Source: Poecilobothrus nobilitatus
Lineage: Eukaryota; Arthropoda; Insecta; Diptera; Dolichopodidae
Reading direction: 5' to 3'
NCBI GenBank assembly: GCA_947095535.1
Contig: OX352772.1
Span: 316,458,018-316,522,017 of the forward strand
DNA length: 64,000 bases
Shown: in pieces, positions 1-12,094 of the stretch
Layout of the letters: each line of letters begins with the position of its first letter
Position numbering within the stretch: position 1 is the first letter of the stretch
Notes under the pieces: generated by a model
What the model was told of the DNA's origin: nothing
What the model saw: only the letters and a program-made list of their open reading frames with translations
Databases searched by the model: none
Program-made: the position numbers and the translations under genes

Positions 1-851
1 CTTAGTAATAACCTTTTGGTTAATGGAAAAAAAGACTATTTCCAAAAAAAAAAAAAAAATTTGTATATAGCGTAATGGTGATAAAAGTTTAAACTAGCAT
101 GACTATAGATGATATATTTGTTTTTAAGTTTTGTTTCTATATGTTTAATTATAATTAACTGGTAGCAAATAACCAAAAATGCAATCATGCTTAAAGTTTC
201 TTAAACAGTATTAAAATACGATTTTGGTTTTAAATTATTTTTTTTTTATTCGGTTGTGGTTTTGTTTTTTTTTTTGTAAATATAAAATTTACTTACTAAC
301 AGTTTAGTAATTAAAATGTTTAATAAATTTTAACATTAATGAAAAAACTTTACATATAACATATAAAAAATATACCCGCTGTGAAAACGAAAATGCGTTC
401 AACATAATTTTAAAATAAAATTTTTCTTCTGTTCTTTAATCGATAATTCAGTTTTAATACAAGAATATCTTAAAAATATTTGAATGTTATGTAGCTAAGT
501 ACATTTACCTAGACGTATCTAAGTATTGAATTAGTTATTTCTTGAATTTGAATCTGCAGTTTTCGAGGGTAGCATTAAATTGCGAAAAAATTTTAAAATT
601 TTAAATATTCAGAGAAAAATATTACATTATATATTAATTTTTTTTTATAATTTGTAAATAAAATTGTTTAAAATCTGAGAAGAGTTGTTGTCATTTTTAG
701 AAGCGTCTTGTCAACAATTTTATCGAATTTGAATCATTTGCATTTGCAAATTGTATTCTCTATCCATTATTAACATTTCTTTTTTTTTTTTTTTTTTGCA
801 ACATTCAATATCTACGATACACTAACGATATTTTGTACATAATATTTGCTA
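1..851. other. AT-rich non-coding stretch, no gene
   Basis: The sequence is A/T-rich throughout with poly(A) and poly(T) tracts, for example T runs near 780-797. No long open frame, RNA gene or recognisable repeat was seen. It ends where the first SINE copy begins. Confidence 0.6.
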
Positions 852-1055
852 ACGGTGGCCTAGTGAGTAAGAGAGTATAAGATATGCTGTAAACACCGAA
901 GGAGTGTGCGTTCGAATCCCAAACATATCATAAAAGTAATTCCACCTTACGACATGTACATCAACGACTCAAAAGGAAAGGCTGTGTAATTTTCTTGTTA
1001 CATTTATGTGGCAGGGAAATGCGCTACAAAATGTGGCAGGGAAATGCGCTATATA
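852..1055 (+). mobile_element. tRNA-derived SINE, copy 1
   Basis: This is a Pol III-type short interspersed element with a tRNA-like head. The A box region TGGCCTAGTGAGTAAGAG begins at 856 and the B box GTTCGAATCC lies at 910-919, about the spacing expected in a tRNA. The body after the B box (about 925-1020) contains blocks seen in the other five copies: a TTCCxCCTTACGACAT block and a GAAAAGGAAAGG-like block. It also has a tail block resembling TTxCTTGTxACATTTATGTGG. Such elements are non-coding and move using a LINE's reverse transcriptase. This copy has an extra 25-bp tandem duplication in its tail (1006-1050). It is not a functional tRNA: the acceptor stem is absent and the body continues far past the tRNA end. 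Confidence 0.82.
1006..1050 (+). repeat. 25-bp tandem duplication in SINE tail
   Basis: ATGTGGCAGGGAAATGCGCT occurs twice, at 1006-1025 and 1031-1050, separated by ACAAA. The two units are identical, so the duplication looks recent relative to the element. Confidence 0.85.
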
Positions 1056-4000
1056 TACATATGCTATATAAAATCTTTTGAATTATAAAATAGAATATGT
1101 AATATAACAAAGAGAATATATCCTATAGTAAACAAATAACAACTTTTTCACTTCAATTAAAATTACAAAAATATATTTATAGATTAGAATTTAAACCGAT
1201 CATAAATGTGAATCCAAGTTTTTAGAACAGATTTTAAAATAAAAAATAAAATATAGTTTTGTTTGCGTGGATTATAACCTGTACCTTGAACTGTTATGCC
1301 ACTACTTTTTGTATTATTTTTCTTTTTTTTTTTGTTTTATATTTTAACTATTAAATTTTTTTTTTTTTTTTTTTAAATATTATTATTATTATTTAATATA
1401 AGATTTTTTTTTTTTGAGAAAAACAAAAAAAAATATTTTTAATTTCGTAATAAAATTTATAGGATATGTCAAATATTTTTGTTATCGATTGAAAAAAAAA
1501 TTTCAGGTAGAATACAAATTACATACTTATAGGTATATAATTTAAAATAACAGTAAATATATTAAGACGGTAAATTTTTTTTTTTTTTAAATTTTTTTAT
1601 TCGTAAAAAATTAATTAGATTTAGATTAAGAAGTTTTATAATATTTTCATCTAATAATATAAAAAGATATTATTTTGTGAAGCTTTGCTTTTTTAAACGA
1701 GGTCAATTTTGATAGTTTTTTTTTATTTACTATAATAGTTATATAAATAATTAAAATACATAAAAAGAATTTAAAGTTGTGGAAAAATTGTTTGATAAAA
1801 TCTACAATTTTCATGTTAATTATATTTAATTTAGTCATTTTTTTTTATTTTTATTTTAGATACGTACTTATATATTTTTTGAAACAATATTTTTACAAGT
1901 CTACAAACAAAGTATAGAAGAAAATCATATACTTAATATAAGCAAACCAAGTAACATGAATTTATGGAAAACATGGAAAATTTTAAAATTTTCATAAGAC
2001 AAAATATGTACCTATGTATGTACATATAGATGTCCCTGATAAATGAATAGATATACTGTTTAGTTTAAAGATACATTTTAAATAAATTTTTTTTATTCTT
2101 TTCAGTAAAACTTTACTTTTTTAAACATATTTTACTATCGAAATAATTACTATGATTAATAATTTTGGTGATCCCCAACTGTGTTATCTTATCTAAAGAA
2201 TTAAAGTATAACAGTTGTATGCCAAAATATATAATTTAAATAAAAAAAATATTATTAAACTATCAAAGGCTGTATAATGATATTTCTTAACTTTATTACC
2301 GTTTTTTATACCATTTCTTTAACATTACTTCCTCCACTATTGAAGAAAAATATCACGTTAGTGAGATTGGAATTAAAGATATTTAAAGTTATCTAATAAA
2401 CAAAAACATTATCTGTTTTCTGTATACCTTTGCCAATAATAAAAATTGAAAAAAATTTTCATTAAAGTATCTAAAGATACAACAAAATTAAATAAAAACT
2501 TATATACTTATAGAACATTATTTTTTTTAAATAATTTTAATTTTTATTAATAATTATTATTGTTTCATAACAATTTTCCACAATTGTTCATATAAATTAA
2601 TGTAATTAAAATCATTATTTATTATGTTTTTATTTTCAATATTTAATTTTTTTGCAATTATTTCCTTCCAAAAAAAAAAAAAAACAAAAAAAAAAAAAAA
2701 TCCATTAAAGTTTTAAAGAAATTTAAACACCCACAAGAAAATAAAAGGTGGGCCAAACTATATAAATGTTATTATATATATGTATATATATATATATAAT
2801 TAACCATAAAAAGATGAAAATTTTATTAAATCATTGACAAAACAAGTTCATATATATATATATACATACATATATATTGAAAAGTTGTATAATAAATTTT
2901 CAAAATCTTAACATAATATTATAATGATTTTATGTATATTTAATGATTATTAAATTATAGATATAATAAAAGTATCTAATAGATTGAATATCAATATACC
3001 TATAGGTAAAAAAAAAACTAAACTATAAAGAATTATATACTTTTCGATGAAAAGAATATAATAGATTAATTATTAATAGAATTTTGAAAATTAATTATTA
3101 ATAAAATAATTATTAATAGAAAAAGTTTTAATTAAAAAAAAAAAAACTTATATTAATTTCCATTTAAAATAAGATATAGGAATATAATTTTTAAAATTTT
3201 TTTTATTTATTTCTATTATTTAAGTTTTTTCTTAAGTGTTCATATATAAAAAAACAAAAAGAAAATTAAATAATATAATATCATGCAATTGAAATCATAT
3301 CATATCAAATCACATAACAAAAAAAAAAAAAAAAACGAAACTAGAAAAAGTTCTTTTACTTTTGTGCACCAGACTAGACTAAAGATACTACAATATATTT
3401 TATAATAATATAAAACATAAAATACACTAAGTATCACAAAAAAACAAACAAAATTTGAATTCTGCTGAATAAGTAAAATATTCAACTATTCATTCACGTT
3501 TTTTTTTTTTTTTTGGTTTTTTTTTTTTTTTGAATATTACAATAGTAGTTAAGGAAACATGACATTTATCGTATTTTTAACATCAAATTCTATTATAAAA
3601 ATATAGTCTAGGGAGTATATTGAAGAAAGAATATAAAACAAGTGATATATATTATACATATACATATATACTTATATAATATCCTTCTTTTTCCTTACTT
3701 TTAATTTTATCATCATTTTCTTTTCCTGTTTTTTTTTTTTTTTTTTGCTGTTTTTTATACCTTATACACAACAAAGAGAAAGCAACACACCAATATAAAA
3801 ATGAATTTTGAAAATATTTAAACTTGTGATTTTTATCCTTTTTTTGTGTTTTTTTTTTTTTTTTTTGTGTCAGCGCTCTTTCAATATTTAAATTGAAAAA
3901 TTCTGTTGTTAATAATTTCAAAGTTTCTTTATTACTTTCGATTTCCTTTTTTGTTTTTTTTTTTTTAATTTTTACATTTGATATAAATTTTGTTCTAAAC

Positions 4001-4582
4001 GCTATAGTTTATAAAAGAATGAACGCTCATTTTATACAAAAAAAAAAAAAAAAAAAAACAAAAAAGAAAATGAAAAACATGAAGTAGAAGTTTAAGCTTT
4101 TGGCTGGATTTTATAAAGTATTGCAGTTTTGGATTCTATAAAGTATCCCAAAAAAAAAAATTTAATTTCATAGATATTTTTAATACGTTCTGTTATTGTT
4201 TTTTTTTTTTTTTTTTGAAGTATTTTAACTTAGCGAATGTCGCTGATTTTGTCGTTGCGTACAAAATAAATTTTCATTTTGCTAATGAATTTTATTGGTA
4301 TCACAATGAAAATTACATTAAGAAGAGTTTTCCATTTTGTTTTGTTTTTTTTTTTTAAATAAAATTTGAATTCAGTCAAAATTTTCGAATTTTATTTTCT
4401 CTTGTTGTGACATTCAAAAAAAAAATAAAGTCCATAATCAAATAAATGAAATTTTCCAATTTTCAGCTAAAAAGTTGAAAAAAAAAAAAATAAAAAATAG
4501 AAAAGCTTTCAAGAAGGCAATCAAGCTAGCAGCCAAACGCCAATCATTAATTCAAAATTGAATTAAAAAAAAAAAAAACAAA
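1056..4582. other. AT-rich non-coding stretch with TA microsatellite
   Basis: No gene was recognised. The stretch has many A or T tracts of 10-20 bases and an interrupted TA/TG microsatellite at about 2770-2800. Open frames of 60-89 codons near 1647-1838, 3300-3485, 3652-3921 and 3893-4087 run through homopolymers and translate to lysine- or phenylalanine-rich strings without domain character, so they were not called as genes. Confidence 0.55.
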
Positions 4583-4604
4583 ATAAAACGAGGAAGAGTG
4601 CAGT

Positions 4605-4625
4605 AGAGTAGACTGTGTCAACTCT
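4605..4625 (-). other. Terminal stem-loop of Helentron-like copy A
   Basis: AGAGT (4605-4609) pairs with ACTCT (4621-4625) around an 11-nt loop containing a further AC/GT pair. On the minus strand the stem is followed by ACTGCACTCTTCCTCGTTTT, closely matching the sequence outside the stem of copy B. The placement agrees with the 3' hairpin of Helentron-type elements. Confidence 0.5.
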
Positions 4626-4764
4626 GGGATACCCGTATGAACGTAATATATCCTGTTTCTATAAAACTTGATCATCTTTTAAAAACATTTGATTTAGTAC
4701 CGAACTACAGAGATATATTTATGTAAATTGTGGAGTTGTATGACAGCTACCTGAATCTATTGCG

Positions 4765-5430
4765 CCTAGCTTCATTAAGTTCCAAGAGGTGCAAGAAGCC
4801 TGAACCGGCTGCTCTAGACCAACCAAATTTTACAAAAGTTGTTGGCATGTAACTCGACACCTCTTTACTAAATTTCAGGTTCCTAGCTTTAATAGACACT
4901 GAGTTATTCTCATTTAAACGATTAAGTTGTATGGCAGCTACCCGAACCCGTCGCACCACCACAACCAAATTTTGCAAAAGTAGTTGCCATAAAATTTGAT
5001 CACCATTTGCAAGATTTCAGACGCCTAGCTTTATTAAGTTCGAAGAGGTGCAAGAAGCCTGAACCGGCTGCTCTAGATCAACCAAATTTTACAAAAGTTG
5101 TTGGCATGTAACTCGACACCTCTTTACTAAATTTCAGGTTCCTAGCTTTAATAGACACTGAGTTATTCTCATTTAAACGATTAAGTTGTATGGCAGCTAC
5201 CCGAACCCGTCGCACCACCACAACCAAATTTTGCAAAAGTTGTTGCCATAAAACTTGATCATCATTTTCAAAATTTCAGAAACCTAGCTTGAATAGATAC
5301 TGAGTTATTTCTATATAAAAATAGAAGTTGTATGGCAGCTACTCGAACCCGCCGACCGAAAATATTGGATTTAAATAGCAAAACTAACAATTTTGCAAAA
5401 GTGCCGTAAAAAAAATTTCAGTCTCCTAGC
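4765..5430. repeat. Tandem array, 117/142-bp alternating spacing (259-bp unit)
   Basis: The anchor CCTAGCTT (or a close variant) recurs at 4765, 4882, 5024, 5141, 5283 and 5425, giving steps of 117, 142, 117, 142 and 142. Two 259-bp composite units (4765-5023 and 5024-5282) are nearly identical. Each holds two related half-units that share AACCAAATTTT(A/G)CAAAAG and TTGTATGGCAGCTAC-like blocks. The short open frame at 4747-4977 (minus) is only the array read in one frame. Confidence 0.85.
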
Positions 5431-5605
5431 TCTTTTATTTTTTGAGTTATCGTGCGGACGGACGTACATGGGTTAATCGACTCAGAATTCGATTTTGAGC
5501 CGATCCATACCTTTGACACTATATCTAGCTCGACTCCTTTAAGGTGTCACAAACGTAATGGCAAATTTATTATACCCCTTGAACATAATTCATACGGGTA
5601 TAAAT

Positions 5606-7405
5606 ATGAAGAAATTAATGAAAAAAATATTGAAAATTTAAAATAAAATGCGAATGATATGATTTTTATTTAGTTATAGTGTTGTTTTTTTTTTTAATTA
5701 TTGACAATTTAAGTAGATAGAAAAATTTAATTATAATTTTATTAGAGATTCGATTATTTTTCCACTTCATTATTATAATGTTTGCGTTCCTTTTAGACGA
5801 AAAGAGTAATTTACAGTAGTTGGGACTATTTGGCAGTAATTGGTAATTTGAACGCTAATTTAATATATTTACTTCTATCTATACTTTTTCTCAAAGGCTG
5901 ATATAGTGTAGGGAATAGAAAAGAGTATAGTTTACTCTGTAAAAGGAACGTAAATATAATATTATTTGATAGATTGCAAAATTTTATTTGAACTTTTAAA
6001 TTAATTACTTTAAAAAATGTTTTAAATTTAAAATTGAAAATAAATTATAATAGGGATTAATTCTATAAATGATATTCTTAAAAAATAATTAGGTAAGCTG
6101 AGATCCCCTTGAGAATATGTGAGAATTCTATCCACTAAACTCATTTTCCACCGCAATTGTAATGAAGAGAAAGAATCCGTTATTTTCTTTCTCAATGTAA
6201 TAATGGCTATGGTAATAAAACATTTGAACGAAAAATGTAAATTTTTAGATACAAAAATGCCGAATCTTTTTCTTGAGTTTATAAAGCAATAGGAACAAAT
6301 GGATTTGGATATGTGTTTTAGAATTAAGAAATTATGCTACACAAGAATTCATATATTTTAGAGAAATAATTAAAACAAATTCTTCAACTGCTTAACAAGT
6401 TTTTATTTTAAGAAAATCTTACTATAGAATTATTTTAAATTAAAGAAATATTTTATTTAAAAAAAAATTTAGACTAGTAAAATACTTATTTATACACAAT
6501 TTGACAAATACAGAGTTTTAAAAGGAAATTGACTCTGAATTTTTATACATCAGTTGACATTTCTTATCTGGTAATTGGTAATTAAATTATAAACTTTAAA
6601 CACAGAGAAATTGTTCTTCTACACAATGAAAATAATAAATCCTTTTGTCCAAACACAAAATTCAAAGATTAATTTCCAATTTATTAATGTACATATTGTA
6701 CCGAACTAATATTAAAGACCCATTTGCCTATTAGACATATATGACCCAACTAATATTAATTGTTTTAGAATATATTATTTTTTTGAATATGACTTGACCG
6801 AGATTTTAACCCGAGGCGATTCAATTTAAAGTCCGATGATATAAATATTGTGCGATTGGTCACAAATTTTAATTTTTAAATTAAACAATGAAAATTTTAT
6901 TTGATTTTAAACATTCTAAAACAGACATAAAATTTAAAAACGCAATTTTATATGGTACAATCACCTTTTCAAAACAATCAAACACACAAAAACAAAAAAA
7001 AAAATTATATGCAACAAATTATCTACCTGTCATTCAACAATAAGGTAACTAAAAGACTAATAAAATTATTATGAAAAATCAAAATAATAAAAATCACATA
7101 CCTATACATAGAAGAAAATGATGTTAACTTTGTTATGTAAGGTTTTCCTTTTCTTTTTTGATTTTTTATTTTTGGGTTTGTTAATATCTTATATCCATCT
7201 ATCTTACAAAAAAAAAAAAAAATAGAAAAAAATCGAAAATTCACTTTTCTCCTCAGACAATTTATTTTTATTTCATTTCATCAAGTAAAATTTTTTTGAC
7301 AATATGATGGATCACATTCGTCTTGCACAACATATCAACAACACATTGTAACACATTAAAAAAATTTTAAAAATATTATTTTTAACCAAAACTTTGTTTA
7401 GGTCT

Positions 7406-7438
<33 letters not shown>

Positions 7439-8226
7439 ACAAAAACACAAAAAAGGAATGAACTTTTAATAGATCTGAAAACTAAAAAGGATACGATCTT
7501 TTACAAAAAAAAAAAACATCTATTGAAATATAAATAAACATTAACATCACCTTAAAGTAAAAAGAAAAAAAATAATAAAACAACAACAAAACGAATGAGA
7601 CAACATGTAAACTCATTTTTCATCAAAAAGATGTCCTTAAATACATATAATAAAGTAAGCAGGTTGCCAAAAGGATGTTGACATTTGCTACAACAATAAA
7701 AATAAAAATAAATAACAATAACAACAATTCTAGTTAACTAATGACATATGAAAATTTATATTTTTATCAGTTCTATTAAATCATTATATGATGGTTAATA
7801 TAAGTATTAATATTTTAAGAATAGGTGTGTTATATATCCTGGAGCTTTTTACAAAAGAAAAAAAACATTTTTTTTTTTTTTATTAAATTTGGAAATTTTT
7901 TTTAATATGTTGTTTGATAGTTTCAGTTATTCGTATTCGGTACTCTGTAAGTATATTGGCGGAAAATTGTTAATATTACATACATTTTAAATTTTTAATA
8001 TTTTTATTATGTGGAAGTAAAGAATGCAATTTTTAAAAAAGCATCTGGAGAATATTTATTTACAATTATTGGGTAATTTTCAATTTGTTCCTGTTACTTT
8101 TGGGTTGAAAAGCAAATATATCTACCATTACTCTTAGGTTTCTAGACCGTTACCTTCCTTACGTCGTTTTCACAGTTTCCAATGTAAGATTTAAAAGGAA
8201 ATACACTTGCTGGTAAGAAAATAATT
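5606..8226. other. AT-rich non-coding stretch with the longest A tract
   Basis: No gene or family member was recognised. The stretch includes a 31-base A run at about 7407-7437. The 73-codon minus-strand frame at 7023-7244 is phenylalanine/lysine-rich and looks like chance. Confidence 0.55.
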
Positions 8227-8354
8227 GCTATAGCCGTGTTATCATCAGTTTTGTAAAAAATTAAAATATTAACACTAAAGTTTATTGTTTAAGAAAAATA
8301 TTTCCGTCTCACAGTTTTGTACAATAGCTACATCCGAGTAATCAACGGTTTAGT
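8227..8354. repeat. Imperfect 28-bp direct repeat, 100-bp spacing
   Basis: GCTATAGCCGTGTTATCATC at 8227 and GCTACATCCGAGTAATCAAC at 8327 start two ~28-bp blocks agreeing at roughly 20 positions, exactly 100 bp apart. Both are richer in G+C than the surroundings. This could be an old tandem duplication or the ends of an eroded element. Confidence 0.45.
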
Positions 8355-8579
8355 GAAATTAATGATTCCAGAAACTGAAGCTTAAGTAAGTATATATAAT
8401 ATGTGACTTAGTGTATGCTCTATGTTCTATATAGGAGTGGAAAGAAAAAAAAGGTTATATTCTTAAGTGATATTTTAAATGAAGACATAATCCCAGCATT
8501 GTGGAATTTTGAGTCATAAAAATAATTATTTGATAATTTGTTTCACGTTCGTTATACTTGTAATTTTTATTTTTAATGT

Positions 8580-8724
8580 ATTTCTCTGCCACAAAAATGT
8601 GGACAGGAAATTACACAGCTTTTCCTGTTCAGGCACAGCTGTAAATGGATTCGAACCCACACTCCCCTCGTCGTTTACAGCGAATTTTATACGCTCTTAC
8701 CCACTAGGTCACGGAGGCCCCTTA
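8580..8724 (-). mobile_element. tRNA-derived SINE, copy 2 (internal deletion)
   Basis: On the minus strand the head starts GGGGCCTCCGTGACCTAGTG. The A box region is the complement of 8700-8711 and the B box is the complement of GGATTCGAACC at 8647-8657. The tail block GTGTAATTTCCTGTCCACAT is at the low-coordinate end. The segment usually found after the B box (TCGTAA...TTCCCC...TTTACGAC) is missing, so the B box runs straight into ATTTACAGCTGTG. The open frame at 8509-8760 on the plus strand merely crosses this element. Confidence 0.82.
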
Positions 8725-9764
8725 ACTTGTAATTGTTTAATTAAATTGATTATACATTAATTTGAGGATGCCTAGGATTCATATACCTATGTACATTTGT
8801 CAATATAAAATGAAAATTAAAATGAAATATTTTTGTCAAATTTTAATACTGTATTTAATAAAAACTAACCGTAACAAAGAAAATTTAAGGTAAGTCAAAA
8901 AGACACGTAAAAGAAAAGAATTTAAAAAAACGTAAAAGAATGCAAGAAATTTTGGTTAAAAAAAAGAAAATTATTTGAAAATTTTTTTAAGAAAAAGAAA
9001 AAAATTATGAAAACCTGAGAATGTTAAAAAAAAAAAAACTTTTGGAACTTTTCCAACCAAATTTTTCTTATATTATTTTCGTTTTTTTTTTTTTTTTGTG
9101 CTAAAAGATGATGACTTTAGATGATTATATACTAGAACTTCAATATATATATATATGTATATATTATTTAGTATCTATTGTCTAGATAATTAATTAAACA
9201 TTTCATTTAAAATAATGTGATGATCATGAAAATTATTATTCTTGTATGTAATTATTAAGGATGACAAAAATGTTTTTACCTTTCATTATATAGAAAACAA
9301 TTTTTCTCATTAATTTTATGTAATTTTCTTTTAGTAGATGATAATATGAATATTGTAATTGATGATTATTTAATTATTATTAATTAATTGTGATATTATA
9401 TTAAAATTAAAAATTACTTAAAATTAATTATTTTTATCTTAATTACTTAATTATGAAATATATTTATATTCTCTTTTATGTTAGATATAGTAAAGTTTTT
9501 TCGCGTATCAGACAATTAATAAATCAGAGATAATTTAATAAAGTATTAAAATTGTTCCCCAATTTATATGTTAAGTATCTATCAAAAAGGCTTAGTTTTA
9601 GAAAATTTGAAATATTAAATAACCAACTGTATAATGGATAGTATATTCATATTTAGTAATACATAGAATATTTTTGTTATAAAATACCGTTAAAATAATT
9701 TAGTATCTAACGTAGTAGGAAATAGATTATGATATTTAGCTTTTTTCCTTCATATTATATTTAT
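8725..9764. other. AT-rich non-coding stretch
   Basis: No gene was seen. Short TA-rich microsatellite-like sequence occurs near 9140-9165, together with A/T homopolymers. Confidence 0.5.
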
Positions 9765-9966
9765 TTTTCGTTTGCGAGGATGGGTAGGAATTGTCGAAGG
9801 ACACCATAGAGGAGTGGAATGAGAATGGGTTCTCTCGTAACGTATGAGCCTTTAACTCACTAAATACCATATTTATTTTTTTGACCAAAAAATAGGTTTT
9901 ACAACCTTTAGTACTCATGTACTGTTTGGCCAAAAGAAGTTGAGTTAACAGAATTAGGATCGACAT
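9765..9966. repeat. Possible dispersed repeat, partner at 31915-32110
   Basis: This less A/T-rich block appears related to 31915-32110. Both show GCGAG, then GAAT-TC-AA, then ACAC-AT-AG, GGAATG and TTAAC(T/C)CA(C/T)TAAA in the same order, followed by a TG(A/T)C(C/A)AAAAAA-like segment. The match was judged by eye and has gaps, so homology is tentative. The 76-codon minus frame here has no recognisable domain. Confidence 0.35.
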
Positions 9967-9983
9967 CCTTCACTGGAATTAAT

Positions 9984-10066
9984 TACTGTTATGATAATTT
10001 TTTAACATATACTTAATATACATAACTACTGTTATGAAAATATAGAACATACTTAACATACTTATT
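9984..10066. repeat. Local 43-bp tandem duplication
   Basis: TACTGTTATGA starts at 9984 and again at 10027. Each is followed by an AACATA-(T)ACTTAA(T/C)ATAC segment, giving a diverged two-unit tandem duplication. Confidence 0.6.
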
Positions 10067-12094
10067 ATAGAAATCTTTGTAAAAACCATAATATTACCGT
10101 CTTAAACAATAATACGAGTATATATCATTAATTATTCCAATGAAATTGATACGTTTATTTTTAGTTCTTTAACAAGTATATTTTGTATAAAACTAATTCA
10201 ATTCTTTAATCCCATAGCAGGTTCTTTTGAGTTATATATGTTTAGAAAGATATAATTGCAAATACCAATATATAAATAAAATTGTATGATTGTACGATAC
10301 CAGCAATTTTGTAAAACATCTTTAATTGTCAAATTTATAAATTTAAATTTAACATTAACAAATTTGTTTACAAAAATTCACATCAATTTGCTACCATTCT
10401 TTAATATTTATTTCTCTTGACCAAGCACAATACAAGCTCTGTACTAAAGAACATATTATAACCTATTGTTTTATCATAAAAATGAGATGGCGTTCAGTAG
10501 ATCAAATTCCCACAAACTCATAGAGGACTTGTGCCTGCTTCATTTCATTATAATGTTTTACGGTGATTTCTATCTATGGTTGTAAAAAAAAAAGCGAAAA
10601 ATAATAAATACGCATTATTTGAATTTAAAACCAACTATACCTTAGTATAGGATAACATTTTTGTTGACATCTCCAAAAATCTCCTAGATTATGTCTCATA
10701 TATTCTCGAACATAACAAAATATTGCGAAATATTTTGAAATCAGTTTAAAATTAATATATTGCTTTAGTTATACAAAAAACAACTTTCTCATCTCTTTGT
10801 TGAATAATTTTTTGTCAGCAGGATTTTTTAGATAATCTTAAAATAAACATATTAAAGACCATTGAAGCCCATTAAAAGAAAATAAACATTAATAACAAAT
10901 TATTAATTGAAAACAAATAATGCAATTCGCATTTAAATCCTTTTTAAACGATCCTTTTTTTTCCTTAACTTCATATTATGTAAATATTTGTATTTCAGTT
11001 AAGTTTTTTTGTTACCAAAAAAAAAAAAAAAATAGTTAATTTTAATTTCAAATATTTTAAATAAATATTAAAGTATTAGCAAACAAAAAATTTGTTAACT
11101 CCTTTTTTACGACGATGAATTTTTAATTCCCATACAAAACGAAACTTTACAATGCATTTTAATTTCAATTGAAATGAATGGAAAAAGGGCGGGACAGTAA
11201 CTATTTATCTTAAAAATTTTCCTTTTCAAACTTTTTTCAGATAAATAGAAAAGTAAATATGTAATAGTATATGTATAGCATATCTTACTTCAATTTACGT
11301 CCTTTTCGAAAATTTACTTCTTTTTTTATTAAAGAATTTTCTTTCTTTTTAGAATAATTGAGAAAAGAAAAAACTTTCGCTTGTGGGTATTTTATTTCTA
11401 TTATGAAAATGAAAAGATAAAGTTTTTTTTTTAAAATACATAAGGAGCTAGTATCATAGTTCCTTGACCAATATGAGTAACTAAAAGTCAAATGCAAAAA
11501 AAAAAAAAAGGCTATTATTAAAAAATAAAGAAGAAAAAGATTGCTATTAATAGAGAGAATATAATAATGGGATCAAAAGAAAGCAAAAAAAAAATTAAAA
11601 GAAAATTTGTTTTCCTCATTTTTATTGAAAGTTCTTTGCTCTTGCACTTTTTTGCTTAAAAAAATACCCTTCATTTTATTTTCAAAGTTTTTTTTATTTC
11701 ATTTAATTTTCTTTACTTCAAAAACAAAAAAGAAAATTTTTAAATTCATATTAAAACTTCGATATTTTTACAAGTTTTAACAAATTTTCAGCAATTTTCT
11801 TTTACTTCTTTTTAAATTTTGCAACCAAAAGAAGAAATAAAATTTTTCTTTTTTTAATTAACTATAGAAATCTTAATAATATAATTAAACACTTAATTTA
11901 AATAATTTCATCTAATTAAAGAATCGGTTTTTCTTTTGTAATAAAAAATTATTTTTATATGTATTTGAATATTGGAATACTTCATATACATATATATATA
12001 TAGTTCGGAATTAACTAACATTCATTATCAAACTCAAGTTATGCTCCCACTACTTCCACTAAAATAACCACCTCACTTTTTCTGAGGTATGCTA
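10067..12094. other. AT-rich non-coding stretch
   Basis: No gene, SINE or other family member was recognised. The 70-codon minus frame at 11285-11497 is lysine-rich and its coding potential is not supported. Confidence 0.5.

Larger units (their letters stand above)
4583..5605 (-). mobile_element. Helentron-like non-autonomous element (HINE-type), copy A
   Basis: A non-coding mobile element is inferred from its layout. At the low-coordinate end are a stem-loop (4605-4625) and a 13-bp subterminal repeat, ATACCCGTATGAA (4630-4642). Its inverse, TTCATACGGGTAT, lies at 5589-5601. Between them is an array with 117/142-bp spacing (4765-5430), then a module with CGGACGGACG and TTAATCGACTCAG (about 5455-5485). 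Subterminal inverted repeats, central tandem repeats and a terminal hairpin are the known layout of Drosophila DINE-1 and of Helentron-associated INEs. In that layout the hairpin marks the 3' end, so the element reads on the minus strand. The exact ends are uncertain. The family name is inference, since no replicase or helicase is present. Confidence 0.68.

Noticed and set aside
856..919. Candidate functional tRNA gene
   Set aside because: A and B boxes are present but there is no acceptor stem or coherent cloverleaf, and the body continues as in the other five SINE copies.
4747..4977. 76-codon minus-strand frame
   Set aside because: It lies within the tandem array of Helentron-like copy A and reads the repeat only.
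4765..5430. CRISPR-like regular repeats
   Set aside because: The period is 117-142 bp with similarity spread over the entire unit. There are no short repeat-spacer units and no cas-like genes, and the sequence is eukaryotic in character.
8509..8760. 83-codon plus-strand frame with a hydrophobic start
   Set aside because: Its second half is the antisense of a SINE copy and the first half is A/T-rich chance sequence, so it is not a secreted protein gene.
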